DNA from: Rhynchopus euleeides
Lineage: Eukaryota > Euglenozoa > Diplonemea > Diplonemida > Diplonemidae
Reading direction: 5' to 3'
DNA: 64,000 bases
NCBI GenBank assembly: GCA_963210315.1
Contig: OY723278.1
Location: forward strand, 2,225,701-2,289,700
The notes beneath the pieces were generated by a model. It was not told where the DNA came from. It did no database searches and saw only the letters and a program-made list of their open reading frames with translations. A program made the position numbers and the translations under genes. Shown piece by piece: positions 51,185 through 63,839 of this stretch; the first letter of the stretch is position 1; each line of letters begins with the position of its first letter.

Positions 51185-51806
51185 GGCTGAAGACACCTCA
51201 TGCGGAGGAGCGGGGAAGACGCAGGATACGCGAGGCATGCTTGCACACTAACGGACCAACGACACCAGATGGCGGCGACCCGTTGTTCGCCTGTCAAGCA
51301 TAAACGGATTCACGGGGGAGCACCGTGCTTCTGAGTTGCGCTGTTCGTACAGATCAGCCAGATCATCCCAAACAACAGAAAAAACACGCTCGTGCGGTAG
51401 AGAGGTGGAAAATTACCATCTCGAATGCATCACGAACAGGTCGATTGCTTTCCCAAAAAGCAGGAGTGTAGAAGACAGTAGTGTAGACAGTCGGTCCAGA
51501 CGGCCGGCCTCGGTAGTGCACTCAGTAGTTAGGGTCAAGGCTAGCTCTCGCTCTCTGGCCCAGGTAAAATCACGTGTCGTTGCACGTCGAAAGACGTCCG
51601 ACACGAACAGCTTTCCTGCACGTGTCGCATGAGCTCGCCAACGTCGGAGGTCAACAACTGTCTGCATGCGCGCGTCATAAAGTTTCACACCGGTTCTCTC
51701 CCCACCCGGTGATGCACAGAGGGAGACGACAAATAACACAGATGGAACGCTGTAAGGTGTAAATTCTGATGAGCCAAACCTGGACAGCGACGAACGGACA
51801 ACAGGG
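51185..51806. other. Spacer before the satellite array
   Basis: About 620 bp. AT-richer than the genes to its left. No gene or rRNA similarity recognised, and no monomer-like sequence before 51804. Confidence 0.55.
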
Positions 51807-54800
51807 CATTCAGATTCCTGAAAATCCTGAGCTCTGGGCACTCAGATTCCTGAAAATCCTGAGCTCTGGGCACTCAGATTCCTGAAAATCCTGTGCTCTG
51901 GGCATTCAGATTCCTGAAAATCCTGAGCTCTGGGCACTCAGATTCCTGAAAATCCTGTGCTCTGGGCATTCAGATTCCTGACAATCCTGAGCTCTGGGCA
52001 CTCAGATTCCTGAAAATCCTGTGCTCTGGGCATTCAGATTCCTGACAATCCTGAGCTCTGGGCATTCAGATTCCTGACAATCCTGAGCTCTGGGCATGCA
52101 GATTCCTGAAAATCCTGTGCTCTGGGCACTCAGATTCCTGAAAATCCTGTGCTCTGGGCATTCAGATTCCTGAAAATCCTGAGCTCTGGGCACTCAGATT
52201 CCTGAAAATCCTGTGCTCTGGGCATTCAGATTCCTGAAAATCCTGAGCTCTGGGCACTCAGATTCCTGAAAATCCTGTGCTCTGGGCATTCAGATTCCTG
52301 AAAATCCTGAGCTCTGGGCACTCAGATTCCTGAAAATCCTGTGCTCTGGGCATTCAGATTCCTGACAATCCTGAGCTCTGGGCATTCAGATTCCTGACAA
52401 TCCTGAGCTCTGGGCATGCAGATTCCTGAAAATCCTGTGCTCTGGGCACTCAGATTCCTGAAAATCCTGTGCTCTGGGCATTCAGATTCCTGAAAATCCT
52501 GAGCTCTGGGCACTCAGATTCCTGAAAATCCTGTGCTCTGGGCATTCAGATTCCTGAAAATCCTGAGCTCTGGGCACTCAGATTCCTGAAAATCCTGTGC
52601 TCTGGGCACTCAGATTCCTGAAAATCCTGTGCTCTGGGCATTCAGATTCCTGAAAATCCTGAGCTCTGGGCACTCAGATTCCTGAAAATCCTGTGCTCTG
52701 GGCATTCAGATTCCTGACAATCCTGAGCTCTGGGCACTCAGATTCCTGAAAATCCTGTGCTCTGGGCATTCAGATTCCTGACAATCCTGAGCTCTGGGCA
52801 TTCAGATTCCTGACAATCCTGAGCTCTGGGCATGCAGATTCCTGAAAATCCTGTGCTCTGGGCACTCAGATTCCTGAAAATCCTGTGCTCTGGGCATTCA
52901 GATTCCTGAAAATCCTGAGCTCTGGGCACTCAGATTCCTGAAAATCCTGTGCTCTGGGCATTCAGATTCCTGAAAATCCTGAGCTCTGGGCACTCAGATT
53001 CCTGAAAATCCTGTGCTCTGGGCACTCAGATTCCTGAAAATCCTGTGCTCTGGGCATTCAGATTCCTGAAAATCCTGAGCTCTGGGCACTCAGATTCCTG
53101 AAAATCCTGTGCTCTGGGCATTCAGATTCCTGACAATCCTGAGCTCTGGGCACTCAGATTCCTGAAAATCCTGTGCTCTGGGCATTCAGATTCCTGACAA
53201 TCCTGAGCTCTGGGCACTCAGATTCCTGAAAATCCTGTGCTCTGGGCATTCAGATTCCTGAAAATCCTGAGCTCTGGGCACTCAGATTCCTGAAAATCCT
53301 GTGCTCTGGGCATTCAGATTCCTGAAAATCCTGAGCTCTGGGCACTCAGATTCCTGAAAATCCTGTGCTCTGGGCATTCAGATTCCTGACAATCCTGAGC
53401 TCTGGGCATTCAGATTCCTGACAATCCTGAGCTCTGGGCATGCAGATTCCTGAAAATCCTGTGCTCTGGGCACTCAGATTCCTGAAAATCCTGTGCTCTG
53501 GGCATTCAGATTCCTGAAAATCCTGAGCTCTGGGCACTCAGATTCCTGAAAATCCTGTGCTCTGGGCATTCAGATTCCTGACAATCCTGAGCTCTGGGCA
53601 TTCAGATTCCTGACAATCCTGAGCTCTGGGCATGCAGATTCCTGAAAATCCTGTGCTCTGGGCACTCAGATTCCTGAAAATCCTGTGCTCTGGGCATTCA
53701 GATTCCTGAAAATCCTGAGCTCTGGGCACTCAGATTCCTGAAAATCCTGTGCTCTGGGCATTCAGATTCCTGACAATCCTGAGCTCTGGGCACTCAGATT
53801 CCTGAAAATCCTGTGCTCTGGGCATTCAGATTCCTGAAAATCCTGAGCTCTGGGCACTCAGATTCCTGAAAATCCTGTGCTCTGGGCATTCAGATTCCTG
53901 AAAATCCTGAGCTCTGGGCACTCAGATTCCTGAAAATCCTGTGCTCTGGGCATTCAGATTCCTGACAATCCTGAGCTCTGGGCATTCAGATTCCTGACAA
54001 TCCTGAGCTCTGGGCATGCAGATTCCTGAAAATCCTGTGCTCTGGGCACTCAGATTCCTGAAAATCCTGTGCTCTGGGCATTCAGATTCCTGAAAATCCT
54101 GAGCTCTGGGCACTCAGATTCCTGAAAATCCTGTGCTCTGGGCATTCAGATTCCTGACAATCCTGAGCTCTGGGCATGCAGATTCCTGAAAATCCTGTGC
54201 TCTGGGCACTCAGATTCCTGAAAATCCTGTGCTCTGGGCATTCAGATTCCTGAAAATCCTGAGCTCTGGGCACTCAGATTCCTGAAAATCCTGTGCTCTG
54301 GGCATTCAGATTCCTGAAAATCCTGAGCTCTGGGCACTCAGATTCCTGAAAATCCTGTGCTCTGGGCACTCAGATTCCTGAAAATCCTGTGCTCTGGGCA
54401 TTCAGATTCCTGAAAATCCTGAGCTCTGGGCACTCAGATTCCTGAAAATCCTGTGCTCTGGGCATTCAGATTCCTGACAATCCTGAGCTCTGGGCACTCA
54501 GATTCCTGAAAATCCTGTGCTCTGGGCATTCAGATTCCTGAAAATCCTGAGCTCTGGGCACTCAGATTCCTGAAAATCCTGTGCTCTGGGCATTCAGATT
54601 CCTGACAATCCTGAGCTCTGGGCACTCAGATTCCTGAAAATCCTGTGCTCTGGGCATTCAGATTCCTGAAAATCCTGACCTCTGGGCACTCAGATTCCTG
54701 AAAATCCTGTGCTCTGGGCATTCAGATTCCTGACAATCCTGAGCTCTGGGCATTCAGATTCCTGACAATCCTGAGCTCTGGGCATGCAGATTCCTGAAAC

Positions 54801-57800
54801 TCCTGTGCTCTGGGCACTCAGATTCCTGAAAATCCTGTGCTCTGGGCATTCAGATTCCTGAAAATCCTGAGCTCTGGGCACTCAGATTCCTGAAAATCCT
54901 GTGCTCTGGGCATTCAGATTCCTGACAATCCTGAGCTCTGGGCATTCAGATTCCTGACAATCCTGAGCTCTGGGCATGCAGATTCCTGAAAATCCTGTGC
55001 TCTGGGCATTCAGATTCCTGAAAATCCTGTGCTCTGGGCATTCAGATTCCTGACAATCCTGTGCTCTGGGCACTCAGATTCCTGAAAATCCTGTGCTCTG
55101 GGCATTCAGATTCCTGACAATCCTGAGCTCTGGGCATTCAGATTCCTGACAATCCTGAGCTCTGGGCATGCAGATTCCTGAAAATCCTGAGCTCTGGGCA
55201 CTCAGATTCCTGAAAATCCTGTGCTCTGGGCATTCAGATTCCTGAAAATCCTGAGCTCTGGGCACTCAGATTCCTGAAAATCCTGTGCTCTGGGCATTCA
55301 GATTCCTGACAATCCTGAGCTCTGGGCATTCAGATTCCTGACAATCCTGAGCTCTGGGCATGCAGATTCCTGAAAATCCTGTGCTCTGGGCACTCAGATT
55401 CCTGAAAATCCTGTGCTCTGGGCATTCAGATTCCTGAAAATCCTGTGCTCTGGGCATTCAGATTCCTGACAATCCTGTGCTCTGGGCACTCAGATTCCTG
55501 AAAATCCTGTGCTCTGGGCATTCAGATTCCTGACAATCCTGAGCTCTGGGCATTCAGATTCCTGACAATCCTGAGCTCTGGGCATGCAGATTCCTGAAAA
55601 TCCTGAGCTCTGGGCACTCAGATTCCTGAAAATCCTGTGCTCTGGGCATTCAGATTCCTGAAAATCCTGAGCTCTGGGCACTCAGATTCCTGAAAATCCT
55701 GTGCTCTGGGCACTCAGATTCCTGAAAATCCTGTGCTCTGGGCATTCAGATTCCTGAAAATCCTGAGCTCTGGGCACTCAGATTCCTGAAAATCCTGTGC
55801 TCTGGGCATTCAGATTCCTGACAATCCTGAGCTCTGGGCACTCAGATTCCTGAAAATCCTGTGCTCTGGGCATTCAGATTCCTGAAAATCCTGAGCTCTG
55901 GGCACTCAGATTCCTGAAAATCCTGTGCTCTGGGCACTCAGATTCCTGAAAATCCTGTGCTCTGGGCATTCAGATTCCTGAAAATCCTGAGCTCTGGGCA
56001 CTCAGATTCCTGAAAATCCTGTGCTCTGGGCATTCAGATTCCTGACAATCCTGAGCTCTGGGCACTCAGATTCCTGAAAATCCTGTGCTCTGGGCATTCA
56101 GATTCCTGAAAATCCTGAGCTCTGGGCACTCAGATTCCTGAAAATCCTGTGCTCTGGGCATTCAGATTCCTGACAATCCTGAGCTCTGGGCACTCAGATT
56201 CCTGAAAGTCCTGTGCTCTGGGCATTCAGATTCCTGAAAATCCTGAGCTCTGGGCACTCAGATTCCTGAAAATCCTGTGCTCTGGGCATTCAGATTCCTG
56301 ACAATCCTGAGCTCTGGGCACTCAGATTCCTGAAAATCCTGTGCTCTGGGCATTCAGATTCCTGAAAATCCTGAGCTCTGGGCACTCAGATTCCTGAAAA
56401 TCCTGTGCTCTGGGCATTCAGATTCCTGAAAATCCTGAGCTCTGGGCACTCAGATTCCTGAAAATCCTGTGCTCTGGGCATTCAGATTCCTGACAATCCT
56501 GAGCTCTGGGCATTCAGATTCCTGACAATCCTGAGCTCTGGGCATGCAGATTCCTGAAACTCCTGTGCTCTGGGCACTCAGATTCCTGAAAATCCTGTGC
56601 TCTGGGCATTCAGATTCCTGAAAATCCTGAGCTCTGGGCACTCAGATTCCTGAAAATCCTGTGCTCTGGGCATTCAGATTCCTGACAATCCTGAGCTCTG
56701 GGCATTCAGATTCCTGACAATCCTGAGCTCTGGGCATGCAGATTCCTGAAAATCCTGTGCTCTGGGCACTCAGATTCCTGAAAATCCTGTGCTCTGGGCA
56801 TTCAGATTCCTGAAAATCCTGTGCTCTGGGCATTCAGATTCCTGACAATCCTGTGCTCTGGGCACTCAGATTCCTGAAAATCCTGTGCTCTGGGCATTCA
56901 GATTCCTGACAATCCTGAGCTCTGGGCATTCAGATTCCTGACAATCCTGAGCTCTGGGCATGCAGATTCCTGAAAATCCTGAGCTCTGGGCACTCAGATT
57001 CCTGAAAATCCTGTGCTCTGGGCATTCAGATTCCTGAAAATCCTGAGCTCTGGGCACTCAGATTCCTGAAAATCCTGTGCTCTGGGCACTCAGATTCCTG
57101 AAAATCCTGTGCTCTGGGCATTCAGATTCCTGAAAATCCTGAGCTCTGGGCACTCAGATTCCTGAAAATCCTGTGCTCTGGGCATTCAGATTCCTGACAA
57201 TCCTGAGCTCTGGGCACTCAGATTCCTGAAAATCCTGTGCTCTGGGCATTCAGATTCCTGAAAATCCTGAGCTCTGGGCACTCAGATTCCTGAAAATCCT
57301 GTGCTCTGGGCACTCAGATTCCTGAAAATCCTGTGCTCTGGGCATTCAGATTCCTGAAAATCCTGAGCTCTGGGCACTCAGATTCCTGAAAATCCTGTGC
57401 TCTGGGCATTCAGATTCCTGACAATCCTGAGCTCTGGGCACTCAGATTCCTGAAAATCCTGTGCTCTGGGCATTCAGATTCCTGAAAATCCTGAGCTCTG
57501 GGCACTCAGATTCCTGAAAATCCTGTGCTCTGGGCATTCAGATTCCTGACAATCCTGAGCTCTGGGCACTCAGATTCCTGAAAATCCTGTGCTCTGGGCA
57601 TTCAGATTCCTGAAAATCCTGAGCTCTGGGCACTCAGATTCCTGAAAATCCTGTGCTCTGGGCATTCAGATTCCTGAAAATCCTGAGCTCTGGGCACTCA
57701 GATTCCTGAAAATCCTGTGCTCTGGGCATTCAGATTCCTGACAATCCTGAGCTCTGGGCATTCAGATTCCTGACAATCCTGAGCTCTGGGCATGCAGATT

Positions 57801-60800
57801 CCTGAAAATCCTGTGCTCTGGGCACTCAGATTCCTGAAAATCCTGTGCTCTGGGCATTCAGATTCCTGAAAATCCTGAGCTCTGGGCACTCAGATTCCTG
57901 AAAATCCTGTGCTCTGGGCATTCAGATTCCTGACAATCCTGAGCTCTGGGCATTCAGATTCCTGACAATCCTGAGCTCTGGGCATGCAGATTCCTGAAAA
58001 TCCTGTGCTCTGGGCACTCAGATTCCTGAAAATCCTGTGCTCTGGGCATTCAGATTCCTGAAAATCCTGAGCTCTGGGCACTCAGATTCCTGAAAATCCT
58101 GTGCTCTGGGCATTCAGATTCCTGACAATCCTGAGCTCTGGGCACTCAGATTCCTGAAAATCCTGTGCTCTGGGCATTCAGATTCCTGAAAATCCTGAGC
58201 TCTGGGCACTCAGATTCCTGAAAATCCTGTGCTCTGGGCATTCAGATTCCTGACAATCCTGAGCTCTGGGCACTCAGATTCCTGAAAATCCTGTGCTCTG
58301 GGCATTCAGATTCCTGAAAATCCTGAGCTCTGGGCACTCAGATTCCTGAAAATCCTGTGCTCTGGGCATTCAGATTCCTGACAATCCTGAGCTCTGGGCA
58401 CTCAGATTCCTGAAAATCCTGTGCTCTGGGCATTCAGATTCCTGAAAATCCTGAGCTCTGGGCACTCAGATTCCTGAAAATCCTGTGCTCTGGGCATTCA
58501 GATTCCTGACAATCCTGAGCTCTGGGCACTCAGATTCCTGAAAATCCTGTGCTCTGGGCATTCAGATTCCTGACAATCCTGAGCTCTGGGCATTCAGATT
58601 CCTGACAATCCTGAGCTCTGGGCATGCAGATTCCTGAAAATCCTGTGCTCTGGGCACTCAGATTCCTGAAAATCCTGTGCTCTGGGCATTCAGATTCCTG
58701 ACAATCCTGAGCTCTGGGCACTCAGATTCCTGAAAATCCTGTGCTCTGGGCATTCAGATTCCTGAAAATCCTGAGCTCTGGGCACTCAGATTCCTGAAAA
58801 TCCTGTGCTCTGGGCATTCAGATTCCTGAAAATCCTGAGCTCTGGGCACTCAGATTCCTGAAAATCCTGTGCTCTGGGCATTCAGATTCCTGACAATCCT
58901 GAGCTCTGGGCATTCAGATTCCTGACAATCCTGAGCTCTGGGCATGCAGATTCCTGAAAATCCTGTGCTCTGGGCACTCAGATTCCTGAAAATCCTGTGC
59001 TCTGGGCATTCAGATTCCTGAAAATCCTGAGCTCTGGGCACTCAGATTCCTGAAAATCCTGTGCTCTGGGCATTCAGATTCCTGAAAATCCTGAGCTCTG
59101 GGCACTCAGATTCCTGAAAATCCTGTGCTCTGGGCATTCAGATTCCTGACAATCCTGAGCTCTGGGCATTCAGATTCCTGACAATCCTGAGCTCTGGGCA
59201 TGCAGATTCCTGAAAATCCTGTGCTCTGGGCACTCAGATTCCTGAAAATCCTGTGCTCTGGGCATTCAGATTCCTGAAAATCCTGAGCTCTGGGCACTCA
59301 GATTCCTGAAAATCCTGTGCTCTGGGCATTCAGATTCCTGAAAATCCTGAGCTCTGGGCACTCAGATTCCTGAAAATCCTGTGCTCTGGGCATTCAGATT
59401 CCTGAAAATCCTGTGCTCTGGGCATTCAGATTCCTGAAAATCCTGAGCTCTGGGCACTCAGATTCCTGAAAATCCTGTGCTCTGGGCATTCAGATTCCTG
59501 ACAATCCTGAGCTCTGGGCACTCAGATTCCTGAAAATCCTGTGCTCTGGGCATTCAGATTCCTGAAAATCCTGAGCTCTGGGCACTCAGATTCCTGAAAA
59601 TCCTGTGCTCTGGGCATTCAGATTCCTGACAATCCTGAGCTCTGGGCACTCAGATTCCTGAAAATCCTGTGCTCTGGGCATTCAGATTCCTGAAAATCCT
59701 GAGCTCTGGGCACTCAGATTCCTGAAAATCCTGTGCTCTGGGCATTCAGATTCCTGACAATCCTGAGCTCTGGGCATTCAGATTCCTGAAAATCCTGTGC
59801 TCTGGGCACTCAGATTCCTGAAAATCCTGTGCTCTGGGCATTCAGATTCCTGAAAATCCTGAGCTCTGGGCACTCAGATTCCTGAAAATCCTGTGCTCTG
59901 GGCATTCAGATTCCTGACAATCCTGAGCTCTGGGCATTCAGATTCCTGACAATCCTGAGCTCTGGGCATGCAGATTCCTGAAAATCCTGTGCTCTGGGCA
60001 CTCAGATTCCTGAAAATCCTGTGCTCTGGGCATTCAGATTCCTGAAAATCCTGAGCTCTGGGCACTCAGATTCCTGAAAATCCTGTGCTCTGGGCATTCA
60101 GATTCCTGAAAATCCTGAGCTCTGGGCACTCAGATTCCTGAAAATCCTGTGCTCTGGGCATTCAGATTCCTGAAAATCCTGAGCTCTGGGCACTCAGATT
60201 CCTGAAAATCCTGTGCTCTGGGCATTCAGATTCCTGACAATCCTGAGCTCTGGGCATTCAGATTCCTGACAATCCTGAGCTCTGGGCATGCAGATTCCTG
60301 AAAATCCTGTGCTCTGGGCACTCAGATTCCTGAAAATCCTGTGCTCTGGGCATTCAGATTCCTGAAAATCCTGAGCTCTGGGCACTCAGATTCCTGAAAA
60401 TCCTGTGCTCTGGGCATTCAGATTCCTGACAATCCTGAGCTCTGGGCATTCAGATTCCTGACAATCCTGAGCTCTGGGCATGCAGATTCCTGAAAATCCT
60501 GTGCTCTGGGCACTCAGATTCCTGAAAATCCTGTGCTCTGGGCATTCAGATTCCTGAAAATCCTGAGCTCTGGGCACTCAGATTCCTGAAAATCCTGTGC
60601 TCTGGGCATTCAGATTCCTGAAAATCCTGAGCTCTGGGCACTCAGATTCCTGAAAATCCTGTGCTCTGGGCATTCAGATTCCTGAAAATCCTGTGCTCTG
60701 GGCATTCAGATTCCTGAAAATCCTGAGCTCTGGGCACTCAGATTCCTGAAAATCCTGTGCTCTGGGCATTCAGATTCCTGACAATCCTGAGCTCTGGGCA

Positions 60801-62230
60801 CTCAGATTCCTGAAAATCCTGTGCTCTGGGCATTCAGATTCCTGAAAATCCTGAGCTCTGGGCACTCAGATTCCTGAAAATCCTGTGCTCTGGGCATTCA
60901 GATTCCTGACAATCCTGAGCTCTGGGCACTCAGATTCCTGAAAATCCTGTGCTCTGGGCATTCAGATTCCTGAAAATCCTGAGCTCTGGGCACTCAGATT
61001 CCTGAAAATCCTGTGCTCTGGGCATTCAGATTCCTGACAATCCTGAGCTCTGGGCATTCAGATTCCTGACAATCCTGAGCTCTGGGCATGCAGATTCCTG
61101 AAAATCCTGTGCTCTGGGCACTCAGATTCCTGAAAATCCTGTGCTCTGGGCATTCAGATTCCTGAAAATCCTGAGCTCTGGGCACTCAGATTCCTGAAAA
61201 TCCTGTGCTCTGGGCATTCAGATTCCTGACAATCCTGAGCTCTGGGCATTCAGATTCCTGACAATCCTGAGCTCTGGGCATGCAGATTCCTGAAAATCCT
61301 GTGCTCTGGGCACTCAGATTCCTGAAAATCCTGTGCTCTGGGCATTCAGATTCCTGAAAATCCTGAGCTCTGGGCACTCAGATTCCTGAAAATCCTGTGC
61401 TCTGGGCATTCAGATTCCTGAAAATCCTGAGCTCTGGGCACTCAGATTCCTGAAAATCCTGTGCTCTGGGCATTCAGATTCCTGAAAATCCTGAGCTCTG
61501 GGCACTCAGATTCCTGAAAATCCTGTGCTCTGGGCATTCAGATTCCTGACAATCCTGAGCTCTGGGCATTCAGATTCCTGACAATCCTGAGCTCTGGGCA
61601 TGCAGATTCCTGAAAATCCTGTGCTCTGGGCACTCAGATTCCTGAAAATCCTGTGCTCTGGGCATTCAGATTCCTGAAAATCCTGAGCTCTGGGCACTCA
61701 GATTCCTGAAAATCCTGTGCTCTGGGCATTCAGATTCCTGACAATCCTGAGCTCTGGGCATTCAGATTCCTGACAATCCTGAGCTCTGGGCATGCAGATT
61801 CCTGAAAATCCTGTGCTCTGGGCACTCAGATTCCTGAAAATCCTGTGCTCTGGGCATTCAGATTCCTGAAAATCCTGAGCTCTGGGCACTCAGATTCCTG
61901 AAAATCCTGTGCTCTGGGCATTCAGATTCCTGACAATCCTGAGCTCTGGGCACTCAGATTCCTGAAAATCCTGTGCTCTGGGCATTCAGATTCCTGAAAA
62001 TCCTGAGCTCTGGGCACTCAGATTCCTGAAAATCCTGTGCTCTGGGCATTCAGATTCCTGAAAATCCTGAGCTCTGGGCACTCAGATTCCTGAAAATCCT
62101 GTGCTCTGGGCATTCAGATTCCTGACAATCCTGAGCTCTGGGCATTCAGATTCCTGACAATCCTGAGCTCTGGGCATGCAGATTCCTGAAAATCCTGTGC
62201 TCTGGGCACTCAGATTCCTGAAAATCCTGA
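51807..62230. repeat. 32-bp satellite with 192-bp higher-order unit, about 325 monomers
   Basis: Monomers start CA(T/C/G)(T/C)CAGATTCCTGA-like and end CTCTGGG, 32 bp each. The first (51807) and last (62207) starts differ by exactly 10,400 bases, or 325 monomers, and every internal landmark I checked keeps the 32-bp register, so indels are absent or compensated. Four main variants differ at CATT/CACT/CATG, AAAA/ACAA and GAG/GTG. A recurrent six-monomer block (variant order CACT, CATT-ACAA, CATT-ACAA, CATG, CACT, CATT) makes a 192-bp higher-order unit seen about 27 times, interspersed with 64-bp dimers. The 63-residue minus-strand frames inside are by-products of 96 being divisible by three. 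The last, partial monomer merges into LSU rRNA sequence. Confidence 0.95.
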
Positions 62231-63793
62231 AAAGAGAGTTAAAAGTCCCTGAAACCAATGAGTGATAAGAGTATAAGGCCCGTTCAAACCTGCTGCCTAA
62301 CTTGGTAGTAGGACGTCTAGTCGTATTCGTGGCACCTACCTTGCTTGTGCGTTGCACTGGTGAAAGGCAGACTGCTGAGGATACGTATCTGTCTGAGGCG
62401 CGAAGTCTGTTGTATATACGTTCAGATTAAGTGTCGGCTCCTTCGGGTTGTCACCTTTGTCTGACGTGTGTGCCGCAGATAAGTTTACGTAGGGCAGGCA
62501 CTAGACACAGCGACCTTATACTACCCGTCTTGAAACACGGACCAAGGAGTCTAACACGTGTGCGAGGCTTAGGGTGTCAAACCCACAAGCCGCACTGAAA
62601 GGGAGATGTGCCAATCCTTGAGGACGCAGCACAGCCCGATCCTGATTTACTGGAAAGGGATTTGAGGTAAAGTACACTTGTTGGGACCCGAAAGATGGTG
62701 AACTATGCCTGGATAGGCCGAAGCCGGGGGAAACCCTGGTGGAGGGCCGTTGCGGTGTTGACGTGCAAATCGCTCGTCCAAGCTGGGTATAGGGGCGAAA
62801 GACCCATCGAACCATCTAGTAGCTGGTTCACTCCGAAGTTTCCCTCAGGATAGCTGGAACCAAAAAAGGAGTTACGCCAGGTAAAGCGAATGATTGGAGG
62901 CATTGGGGATACCGCTTCCTCGACCTATTCTCAAACTTTAAATGGGCGTGAGCTCGGGGTAACTTACTTGTACCCTGACGTAGAATCCTGGTTTCAAGTG
63001 GGCCACTTCTGGTAAGCAGGACTGGCGACGCGGGATGAACCGAGAGCTGACTTAAGGTGCCCGAGTGGTCGCTCATCAGATCCCACAAAGGGTGTAGGTT
63101 CATCTAGACAGCAGGACGGTGGCCATGGAAGTCGGCATCCGATAATGAGTGTGTAACAACTCACCTGCCGAATGAACCTGTCCCGAAAATGGATGGTGCT
63201 CAAGCGACCCACCCATAGTCGGCCGTGCTCCGGTATTGAAAAGCCGTGGCATGCGTAGGAGTGCGTGACCCACGCCGCGAAGGGGATGGCGTGAGCCTCT
63301 CTGGAGCGTGGGTGAGTGCAGATCTTGGTTGTAGTAGCGAATATTCAATGGAGAACATTGAAGGCCGAAGTGGAGAAGGTTTCCGCGTCAACAGCATTTG
63401 GACGTGGGTCAGTCGGTCCTAAGGCAAGGTGTAATTGCTCGCCTCAAAGTCACGATGGATCAGCTTGCTGATTTGTTGTGGGATTGCCGAAAGGGAAAGC
63501 GTGAACATTCCGCTACCTGAATGCAGAGAATGAGTGGTGACACATTGGCTATCCTGTTGACCATATCCACTGGCCCCGGATGACGTAGTCGTCTCTTTTT
63601 GAAAGGCGCGCTGACCCTTGAAACGCTTCGCGCGGGGACATGGTTAGCCACCTTGGAAAGCTGCACTACCTCTGTGCAGTAGGGTGTCTAGTGGATGTGC
63701 ATGGAAAAAACAGGGGAGATGGCTTTCTCTTGCATCAGGCCGTACCGATAACCGCAATAGGTCTCCTAGGCTAAAAGCCTCTGGCCGACAGAA

Positions 63794-63839
<46 letters not shown>

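Noticed and set aside
51807..62230. CRISPR-like array or a family of 63-residue genes
   Set aside because: The repeat is contiguous with no spacers, so it is a satellite. The 63-residue frames exist only because three 32-bp monomers are divisible by three.
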